64,000 nucleotides of DNA, taken from Clostridiales bacterium. Its GTDB lineage: Bacteria > Bacillota > Clostridia > Lachnospirales > Cellulosilyticaceae. Each line of letters starts with the position of its first letter. Position 1 is the first letter of the stretch. Positions 34,740-43,100 of the stretch are shown here, one piece after another. The notes below the pieces were generated by a model. It made no database searches, had not been told where the DNA came from, and was given only the letters and a program-made list of their open reading frames with translations. The stretch is taken from the NCBI GenBank assembly GCA_019418225.1, contig DYCF01000006.1:1-64000 (forward strand), read 5' to 3'. The translations under genes were made by a program, and so were the position numbers.

Positions 34740-35055
34740 TTTCTAAATACCTCCAATTACAATATATCGTAAATCTAGGTATATGCTATCAGGTTCACTA
34801 AATTGTATCAACAAAAACTTTATTTTCCCCTCTTACAAACTTCTTCTATAATGTATTAAATTACTATATTTAATGTCATGCACTATACCATAGCAAAACA
34901 TAGCTGCTAAACAATAAGAAAAGTTCTCTTCTGCCAGTCTATCTATATAGTAATTTAATAAACCTCTGACTAAAAAAGTCTATACCCTTTGCACTCGACA
35001 CTTACGTAAATATTTCTTCTTTTATTGCTATGTTATAAAAACTGGCTCGTAAGTA
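34740..35055. other. gene-free AT-rich spacer
   Basis: This spacer lies between padR and structured element copy B. It contains the likely padR promoter near 34745-34790 but no recognisable gene. The first 200 bases show no repeat, and the stretch leads directly into the element. Confidence 0.5.
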
Positions 35056-35252
35056 GTTGGTGAGTTGAGGCCCAGCTAGTCTACCTTCGAAGAAATTCGA
35101 TGATGGTCTTGGGGCGACTATTTAAAGAGGTTTTAGCACTGCTGTTTGAACGGAGCGCTAGCGCAGTGAGTTCAGTGCGTTTCTTTAAATAGGCGACCTT
35201 AGACCATCACAAATTTCGTAGAGAGTAGCTAGATGGGCCTCAACTCACCAAC
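35056..35252 (-). ncRNA. structured hairpin element, copy B
   Basis: This 197-nt segment has the same architecture as copy A at 16805-16999. Its ends GTTGGTGAGTTGAGGCCC and GGGCCTCAACTCACCAAC are perfect complements, but their sequence is unrelated to the ends of copy A. CTAG-TCTACC on the left, GTAGCTAG on the right, GGTTTTAGC and the 30-nt apex (with GGAGCGCTAGCGC) are shared. It lies 33 bp downstream of the nitroreductase gene. Read in that direction, T-rich sequence follows the stem. Conserved fold with changed stem sequence argues for selection on structure. Confidence 0.6.
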
Positions 35253-35285
35253 AGCTCTTACCATCTGCTTTTTATAACCTGCTTT

Positions 35286-36101
35286 TTACATCCATTTCAC
35301 TTCTGCTTCTTTACGTGGTGTAGTTCTCTGATATTTCACACCAGGGTATCCCATCACCATACATGTGACAATGTTTTCTCCTTCTCCAACACCTAACATT
35401 GCTTTAAGTGCAGGATTTTTTTCTGCTGCTAATGTGAAGAAACCACTAAAGAATGTACCTAATCCAAGTGCATTTGTCATAAGTTCCATATTTGAAGATG
35501 CAAGTGTTGCATTAATTACATGTGGTGATACAGTTAAAATAACCGCTGGCGCATTAAAGAATACTCTATCATTTTTAGAATCCGCTTTATAAGCTTCATA
35601 CATTTGTAGCCACATATGTGCATATCCTAGTAACTTAGGATCTGTATTTGGATCATTAATCATATGTGTTCCCATCGCCTTTAAGGTTTCAAATGTTGCT
35701 TCTCTTAACTGGTCAATCTTCTCTGTCACAACGATATATGAAACGTTTTGTGCATTTGTAGCTGTTTGTGTAAAGCGCCCTGCTTCAATAATTTTTTCAA
35801 TCTTCTCCTTTTCAACTGCCTGTGGTTTGAATTGACGTACTGAACGTCTAAATTTAATAGCATTCATTAGATGGTCAGCATCTAATCCAAATGTTTCCTT
35901 ATCATATTTCTTAACTTCGCTCATATCATAATCTTTTGAAGCAATAGCCTCTACAGGACAGATTGCAATACAATGTCCGCAGTTAAAACATCTTTCATTT
36001 TTAGGCGTTGCCTTTAAATCAATAAGTTCAATATCGCTTACTGGACAATCCTTCACACATAAACTACACCCTATACATTTATCATGGCTAATATTAATCA
36101 T
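35286..36101 (-). CDS. ferredoxin-nitroreductase fusion protein
   Basis: This 271-aa protein has two 4Fe-4S clusters at the N-terminus (CIGCSLCVKDCP and CFNCGHCIAICP, about residues 9-50). An FMN nitroreductase domain follows, starting at FRRSVRQFK, with the FMN contacts TATNAQNVSY and LGTFFSGFF. Electrons from reduced ferredoxin would reach FMN and then an acceptor such as a nitro compound or enone. The start is set at 36101, where AAGGAG precedes ATG; the longer frame has none. It is a single gene followed by structured element B. The family is common in Clostridia, and its true substrate is unknown. Confidence 0.92.
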   Translation of the reverse strand: MINISHDKCIGCSLCVKDCPVSDIELIDLKATPKNERCFNCGHCIAICPVEAIASKDYDMSEVKKYDKETFGLDADHLMNAIKFRRSVRQFKPQAVEKEKIEKIIEAGRFTQTATNAQNVSYIVVTEKIDQLREATFETLKAMGTHMINDPNTDPKLLGYAHMWLQMYEAYKADSKNDRVFFNAPAVILTVSPHVINATLASSNMELMTNALGLGTFFSGFFTLAAEKNPALKAMLGVGEGENIVTCMVMGYPGVKYQRTTPRKEAEVKWM

Positions 36102-36363
36102 TACTTTTCTCCTTTTATATTGTCTTCTTAATGTATCTTTTATTTTCATCTATTTCTCATTTGATAATCTTCTTTTAAGCTCTCTTATTCTAAAAAAATT
36201 TTCTAAGTCTACAAGTACGATTATTTTTAGTATATACTATGAAAAAAGATAGTATGTAAAGGAACTTATTCATGAGTAAAATTAAAAAAGAATATATTTA
36301 ATGGCACTTTGCACTTTGTCTAAATCCTATGCTTCTAAAAATGAAATTACAATTAAAGGAAGG

Positions 36364-37608
36364 TTATAGTATTCTTAGCCGTTCTAGCTTTACTTTATAG
36401 CTATCTATTACAATAATTTTCTTGTCCCAATTGCTTTCTTTGTGCTTTGCCCCAGTGATGGGTCTGTTAAATCCATCGATATCGTTTTCGCCTTTTTCTG
36501 CCTGTGCTACTTCTTCCTTTTCTAAGTGTGTACAAACTACTATTAATAAGCTACACAGCTTACTTTGCGTTGCACCTACCAGCTTACCTTTAGCTTCTTC
36601 TAAGGTTTCATCTAAGCGCTGCACCCTGATAGCTACTGGTTTGTCCTGTATGTAGTATTTTAAAAACCCATCTATACCACGGCTTCGATGGACTGGCATT
36701 GCATCTAATGCTTCTATATATTGCAGTACATCAGCTTCTTGTGATTTGTAGGCATTGCTACCCTTCTGTAAAATCCTTGACTGGGTTTTCACAAGACTTT
36801 CAAGGCGCTTCATACTTATTTCTACTGCTCTTTGTGCATAATCTATACCTATGAAGTCTCTATCTAACCTTTTAGCTGCAACGGCTGTTGTCCCTGACCC
36901 CATAAAAGGGTCTAGCACCCTGTCGCCTTCCTCAGTTACTAACTTAATAAGCCTTTCTAGTAATGCGACTGGTTTTTGAGTCGGATAATCTACCCTTTCT
37001 CTTGCCCTTGGATTTAAAAAAGGAATTTCCCACACATCACCTAAGGGAACGCCTTTCTTAGGCTCACCCAATAAAACATTTCCTGCTGCGTCTTTTTTAT
37101 AATTAACTTTTCCGATTTGGTCTCTTGTCCGCTTCTGTAATAACTGCTCCACATTGGTTCCTACAGCATATGCTGTGTATTGTGGGTAAAATTTAAAAGC
37201 CTCAGTCTTACTATAAAAATAAATCGTCTGATGGTTATTTTGTAATCCCTTCTTATGATTGGACCATCTTTTATAACACCAGATAATCTCATTTCGAAAT
37301 TGCTCTGGGCCAAATATCTCATCTAAAAGTTGCCTCAAATCATGATTACTATTTTTGTCACAGTGTAAAAACAAACTACCGGTTTGCTTTAAAACACGAT
37401 GACATTCTATAAGTCTTAGCCGTAAATAATCCACATAGGCCTTTTTATTTTCCCATTTATCCTCAAAAGTATAGACTTTTCCACTTTTTCTGTTAGTAAG
37501 TGCATGGGTACGTTGTGAAAAAAAAGGTGGATCTAAATAGACCATATCGACTGTTCCGGTCTTAATTTCCTGTAATCGATATAAGCAATCTCCCCACAAA
37601 ATTGCCAT
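36364..37608 (-). CDS. DNA methyltransferase (N4/N6 amino type) with C-terminal extension
   Basis: This 414-aa protein has the catalytic motif IV as DPPF (YLDPPFFSQRTH, about residue 25) ahead of motif I as DPFMGSGTTAVAA (about 218-230). That is the order of beta-class adenine-N6 or cytosine-N4 methyltransferases. Residues after about 260 form a 150-residue extension with GIDGFLKYYIQ and KPVAIRVQR, which faintly resembles a PD-(D/E)xK nuclease core. No separate restriction enzyme is nearby. GGGAGGG precedes the ATG. It could be an orphan epigenetic regulator or a self-contained R-M-like protein. The recognition site is unknown. Confidence 0.85.
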   Translation of the reverse strand: MAILWGDCLYRLQEIKTGTVDMVYLDPPFFSQRTHALTNRKSGKVYTFEDKWENKKAYVDYLRLRLIECHRVLKQTGSLFLHCDKNSNHDLRQLLDEIFGPEQFRNEIIWCYKRWSNHKKGLQNNHQTIYFYSKTEAFKFYPQYTAYAVGTNVEQLLQKRTRDQIGKVNYKKDAAGNVLLGEPKKGVPLGDVWEIPFLNPRARERVDYPTQKPVALLERLIKLVTEEGDRVLDPFMGSGTTAVAAKRLDRDFIGIDYAQRAVEISMKRLESLVKTQSRILQKGSNAYKSQEADVLQYIEALDAMPVHRSRGIDGFLKYYIQDKPVAIRVQRLDETLEEAKGKLVGATQSKLCSLLIVVCTHLEKEEVAQAEKGENDIDGFNRPITGAKHKESNWDKKIIVIDSYKVKLERLRIL

Positions 37609-37833
37609 GCGCCTAGCCCTCCCTAGCTTTCCCCGTGTAATGTTTTCTCATTACCGCAGCCTAGCCTGTATTATCGTGAATTCCACCCTTTATTATTAGT
37701 TTATTCACAAGAAAGCCTTTTTACGCCTATATTTTTGTTGTTCTTAGTCCTTTTTTATCTTTCTTTCAATCGCTTATACCCTTAGTCCTTCATCTTATTA
37801 ATATAACTTATAGCATAACTTTTCTCATTTCCT

Positions 37834-37896
37834 TTCTCTATAGATTTCACATTTATAAGTTTTAGTTATTCATGATTTTTACTTAATTTCTCTATA
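37834..37896 (-). repeat. dispersed two-hairpin repeat, locus 2 (partial)
   Basis: This inverted partial unit contains GATTTCACATTTATAAG and TTAGTTATTCATGATTTT between two TTTCTCTATA ends. It lies in the 400-bp gap between the divergent methyltransferase and ECF genes. Its orientation matches the methyltransferase gene, 226 bp away. Apart from this repeat, the rest of the gap holds only AT-rich sequence and the promoters. Confidence 0.65.
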
Positions 37897-38010
37897 CAAG
37901 TGTATCGTTACGATTTAACAAAAGTTATTTTTAGTATTTTCTTTATATTCCCCTTTATATATACTATAAGCAAACTTAATCAACACACTTTATATAAGGA
38001 GGCTTTATAT

Positions 38011-38790
38011 ATGACTACAAAAAGTTTACAACGTTCTCAAATTACATTACGTACACTTATACTTATTGGCTTATTTTCTGCCATCTGTTACGTATCACTT
38101 TACTTTAAAATTCCTATTCCTTCACCTGTAGGAAAACCATTCTTACATATGGGGAATATGTTCGTTATTTTAGCAGGATTACTTTTCACTGGCCCTATTG
38201 GTGGGGCTGCTGGTGCAATCGGTATGGGACTCTTTGATGCATTAAATGGTTATGCGGACAGTGTCCCTAAAACGATTATTCTAAAATTCGGCATCGGCCT
38301 TTTCGTAGGATTAGTTGCTGCTAAAGGCAACAAAAAAGATGCCAAATCACCGCTTAAATGGGTTGGCATCTCTGCTGGCATTTTAATCATAGGTGGCCTT
38401 ATCCTCATGGCACTTGCCCTTACAAAAGGACATGAAATCGCCATTGCTGGCATTGAAAAAACATTAGTACTTAATCCTGTTCTTTACATCTTTGCACTTA
38501 TTTTAGGTGTAGGCCTTGCAGTCGTTTGTATCGTAGGCCGCAAAATTTCTATTAAAATGCAATATGCTATTCTAGGTGCTGTAGTCGGTATTGCCTTCAA
38601 CCTTGTAGGTGAATTTGTATTTGGTGCAATCAAACTCTTACTTGCAGGCAGTGCTTTTTCACCCGCTATTATCAGTTCTGCAGTAAGCTTACCCGCTACA
38701 CTTATTAATGGATCATTTTCTATTGTAGTGGCGCTGATTTTATACACACCACTTAATAAAGTAATTCAAAAATCAGGTTTCAAATTCTAA
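38011..38790 (+). CDS. ECF transporter S component
   Basis: This 259-aa integral membrane protein is the substrate-binding (S) unit of an energy-coupling-factor importer for a vitamin or similar micronutrient. The N-terminal half has YVSLYFKIPIPSPVGKPFLHMGN and the GPIGGAAGAIGMGLFDALNG loop typical of this family. Length exceeds the usual 170-200 aa because extra helices are present. AAGGAGG before ATG 38011 sets the start; the longer frame to 37900 is not real. No ATPase or T subunit is adjacent, so it probably shares a module encoded elsewhere. No riboswitch was recognised upstream, so the substrate is open. Confidence 0.88.
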   Translation: MTTKSLQRSQITLRTLILIGLFSAICYVSLYFKIPIPSPVGKPFLHMGNMFVILAGLLFTGPIGGAAGAIGMGLFDALNGYADSVPKTIILKFGIGLFVGLVAAKGNKKDAKSPLKWVGISAGILIIGGLILMALALTKGHEIAIAGIEKTLVLNPVLYIFALILGVGLAVVCIVGRKISIKMQYAILGAVVGIAFNLVGEFVFGAIKLLLAGSAFSPAIISSAVSLPATLINGSFSIVVALILYTPLNKVIQKSGFKF

Positions 38791-38795
38791 ATAAA

Positions 38796-38843
38796 AATAG
38801 AGATAATCCCTATAAATATTGCTATTTAGTGATTATCTCTATT
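38796..38843. terminator. bidirectional terminator
   Basis: AATAGAGATAATC and its perfect complement form a 13-bp stem between the ECF gene and the convergent SLH gene. Confidence 0.8.
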
Positions 38844-38850
38844 CCTACTT

Positions 38851-40083
38851 TTATTTTTTTAATGTAAATACACGGTCTAACATAACTGCCACTTGTGCAC
38901 GGCTTGTTGAATTTTTTGGTGCAAAACTGCCATCTGGCTGACCACTTATAATTCCCATTTTCACAAGATTTTGTACAGCTTCTTTCGCGTAATTACTGAT
39001 TGCATCCTGATCTGTGAACATCATACCTGATGGATTAACTTCACTGATATTCATATTAAGTACAGTAATTGTACGATAAAGCATGGCGCTGATTTCTTCA
39101 TTTGTGATTGGTGCATTTACACCGAATGTTCCATCTGCGCGTCCTGATGTAATCCCTGCATGATAAAGTGCTAAAATGCTATCTGTATACCACTTGTCTG
39201 CTGCTACATCTTTGAATGGATTAACTTCGCTAACCTTATCAAGGCTAAAGGCCCTCGCTAAAAGTGTCGCAAATTCACCTCTTGTAATAGATGCATTTGG
39301 CTTAAAGCTGCCATCAGCATACCCTTTAATAATTCCTTTGCTTGCCATATTCATAATGGCTGACTTCGCCCAGTGATTTTCTAAATCTGTAAAGTTTACA
39401 TCATTACTACTATCTTGTGTATCATCAGCATTGCCATTATTATTGTCAGTATTTGTATTCTCATTATTGACACCATTATTATTTGTAGTACCGTTATTTC
39501 CTGTACTATTATTTGAGCTGTCGCTTTCCTCTTCATCACTGCTGTTATTATTGCCAGCATTGGTGTCTTCGCTTGGTTTATAAGCTGTTTCTGTATAAAT
39601 CAGCTCTGCTTGCTCATAATTTTTTGTAATATAGCCCTTTTCAATCACCTTAACTGAAGTCTTATCTTCATCTAAAGTTAATTTTCCACTTGTCTGTAAG
39701 CTTAAACTTAAAGCTGAAAGCTTCCCCTCACTTGTTACAAATGGTACTGATTTATCCTCTGAAACAACATAAAAGCTTAATTTTTCTTTGTCATCTTCTT
39801 GGGTTAGAAGCTGATAAGTTGTATAACTATTTTCTACTTTTGAGTTAAGCTGAAGTACCCCTTTAATATCATCAGCCACAATGCTTACTTCTAAAGCAAT
39901 CACTTCATCCCCTAAGTTTTTCATACCAAGGTCTATATTTACCTGATTGCCGCTTACTTGCTGGTGATGAAAGGTAACTTGCGGCGCAGCTACTTGAGCT
40001 GTACTAGCTTGTACTAAATTTGCACAAGCTAGCACACTCATAACTGCTATCCCCCCTAAACATTTATTCTTAAATTTTCTCAT
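38851..40083 (-). CDS. SLH-anchored surface protein with cohesin-like N-terminal domain
   Basis: This 410-aa exported protein has a signal peptide (to about QAS-27). A beta-rich domain (about 32-165, APQVTFHHQQVSGNQVNIDL onward) has cohesin-like strands. An Asn/Ser/Asp/Thr-rich linker (about 170-230) follows. The C-terminus has three complete S-layer homology repeats, each with a W-A/Y-A start and GYADGSFKPN-type turn (for example WAKSAIMNMASKGIIKGY). The SLH part should bind the secondary wall polymer. The gene lies 63 bp behind the dockerin-bearing M60 peptidase and may serve as its anchor. The cohesin assignment is tentative. Confidence 0.85.
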   Translation of the reverse strand: MRKFKNKCLGGIAVMSVLACANLVQASTAQVAAPQVTFHHQQVSGNQVNIDLGMKNLGDEVIALEVSIVADDIKGVLQLNSKVENSYTTYQLLTQEDDKEKLSFYVVSEDKSVPFVTSEGKLSALSLSLQTSGKLTLDEDKTSVKVIEKGYITKNYEQAELIYTETAYKPSEDTNAGNNNSSDEEESDSSNNSTGNNGTTNNNGVNNENTNTDNNNGNADDTQDSSNDVNFTDLENHWAKSAIMNMASKGIIKGYADGSFKPNASITRGEFATLLARAFSLDKVSEVNPFKDVAADKWYTDSILALYHAGITSGRADGTFGVNAPITNEEISAMLYRTITVLNMNISEVNPSGMMFTDQDAISNYAKEAVQNLVKMGIISGQPDGSFAPKNSTSRAQVAVMLDRVFTLKK

Positions 40084-40146
40084 TGTAAGTCTCCGTTTGT
40101 ACTGTCATCATTTATGTGTAAATCTTAATTTATGTATAAGTCTTAA

Positions 40147-43100
40147 TTAATCTTGTGTAAATTCAATGATAGGCATATCTTCTTTCGAAGGTACAATTTG
40201 CCATTTTGTATCACTTACAAGTCTGCCACCCTCTACACTTGTTCCCGCATCTGTTCTAAACATATTTGCTTTGATTTGAGCTGGAAGTGTTTGTGCTTTT
40301 GGTACGAAGATCCAGATACCATTTCCTACCTTTGAAACTTCCTCATCTTCTGGAAGTTCAGCAAGCATGTATAACTCGCCTTCTACTGCTTCTACATTTG
40401 TTTTATTGTCATAACCTGGTCGTTCTGCTACGTCAAAATCTTTCTCATTGACATATTCAGCAGATAAAACGATTTTACTATAAACTGGGTGACCACGGTA
40501 TGTTCCCATCACTACTAATGTACCTTCTTCAATAGTGCCACTGCCGAAATCATAGTCATGACCAAGGAAACCAATGGCATCTTCTATGAAGTAAACGCCA
40601 TCGCCAGGGTAAGCTAAAACGTCAATTTGCGCATCACTAAGGTCCTCAATTGCTTCGCTTGTAATACGGATGTACATGGCATCATAAGTCCAAATGCGGT
40701 CATCTTCTTCACCCATTCCTGGTTTATTGAAGTAAATAAGTGTTGTACCTTCTTTTAGCTGACTTTGTTTTGCCTGTGCCCAATCTTCGCCATTTTGGCT
40801 CACTTCTACTGTATAATCTGTCCCTACACCTGAAGTAACATCTGTAAATTTAAGCCCTACTACCTCTGGTGCTGCTGGTAATACAATTTGCAAACTTGAA
40901 GCTGTTGTACGTTCAATAGTGTACTCAGATTTAGCAAGCGTTCCTTCTGCTGCAATATACACTTCTTCTGTATACGCTTTATCTGTTGTATTTAATAACT
41001 TATCATAAGCTACAACGCTATATGTATGTGTCACATTGTTAGCTGAGATTTCATCTACATAAGTGCTTTCTGTTGTAAAGGCAATTAACTCACCATCTCT
41101 ATAGATTTCATAACCTAAAATATCTTCATCTTCAATGTCGCTTGTCATTGTAAGTGTCACTACTTTATCATTTGCATCTTCACCGATTGCAGCATCAACG
41201 CTTACTGTACTGCCTTCTGCCATGCCTGCTTTGCCTTCTAAACGATAACGCATTGCTTCATCATTTAAATAATAAAGAGCACGTGTTTCTTTTTCATACT
41301 TACTTGTATAAGTATAAGTCTCATCTGAAATATGTAAGCCCCATCTTTCAAAGAATGGTGTTAAGTCCTTCTGAGCTGCATCACTTGCTAAACGGATAAA
41401 GTAATTTTGTACATCTAAACCTTGTAAATTGAGGTCTCTAGATAAACGGTGAAGTGTTGGATAGAAGTCTCCTGCCTCAACACTTGTGTTACTGTCATCA
41501 TAAGCTAAATGAAGTTGCCAGAACATCCCTAAGTTGACGAATACATTACTTGCAAAACCTGTATTTTTTGAAACAACCTTTTTATAAACATCTGTGTAAA
41601 TATCTGAGGTTTCAAGTCTAGATTTGCCACCATTAATTGTCTGTGCAAAGAGTGCAAAGATATTATTAGTAGTTTCACCTACGATGAATTTACTATCATT
41701 GATAATATGGCCGATTTCATGGTTAATTCCCCAACCAAAGTAACCAGATTCTGCGCTACGGTCGCCTTTTACTAAAGCGGCACCTGAGCTATATTGAATC
41801 CCAATGTGGTCACCTGCTGCATACATAAATACCCCATTATTCATAGGCATATAACGTACATTCATACGTGTTAATGGATAGCGATGTTTTGCTTCTGTAG
41901 CCTCTTCTGTTAGGCCTAAAATATCATAGTGCAGTTTCATATTAGCATCCCATGTCATTAAGCTTTCATATAAACGCTCTGCTTGGGCTGCTAAATCTCC
42001 TTCAATACCACTTGTAAGTCCGTTGTACACCTCTTCAGCTGGTAATGAAAGTAATACTTTATCTGTACCAAGCTCTGTACTATTAGCTGGATTTTTTGTT
42101 TTATTACTTAAGTCTAATGTTGCCACATACGCTGTAAGTTCTCTTACATAAGCTGTCACTGCCGCTTTTACAGTAGCTTCATCTTCTAGACTTGTAAGCT
42201 CTAATGTTGGTATTTTCTTAGCATGAACGATACGTACTGTTGTCGCATCTTGCTCATTACCTGTATATCTTAAGTAAAGCGGACCACCCTTATCGCCATT
42301 ATAGTGTACAAGCTGTGGCACCTGAATTACATTTCTGCCTTGTTTTAAACTAATGGTTTTAGACCATGTCCCATCTCCATAGAACTGCGATACCACAAGT
42401 TCTGGCATACTGCCGCCTGCTGGGGCGTCTACGTAAACTAAAATTTCATCATTTGCATAAGCCATAACCCCTGCTGCCTGAAGATCACTTAATCCACCTG
42501 CTGCGAAGTTCTGACTTTGTGCTGTTGCCTTTTGTCTTATTTGAACAACTTCTACCATTTCTCCTAAGTTAGAAGGTGTCCCTGCTGTTAATATTTCTTT
42601 AGCAGCTACTAACTCTTCTCTTAAAATTGCTTTATCTACCCAAAGCACTGCACCTTCAAGGGCATCTAACTGTGCAATTAAACTCTCAATTTCCTCTACT
42701 GTGACACCTTCTTTAACTGCTGTAAATGTGCCATTCGCAAAGATATTTTCAATGCGTTCAATCATATCTTGGTACTCATAGAACATGACTTCTGAGAGAC
42801 TCATGTTTCCAGCACCGTCCCATTCAAATAATTGCACTTCAATTTTAGCAACCTTTGTTTTTTCAAATGGTAAAATCATAAGACCATCTTTACCGATGTT
42901 TGGAATCTTAGTACGTGAAATCACTGTCTTTGGCTCACTATCTAAAGTTTCCCATATCTTAATGAGATAATCATTTGGATAATGCCAGTATTTACGTGTT
43001 CCCTCATAGCGGTCTAAATCGCTATCAAGTCTTGGTACAACTGCCACATAATCCATTTCATAGCTATCATCAAATGTCGCACTAAAGCCTCTTGTTCTTT

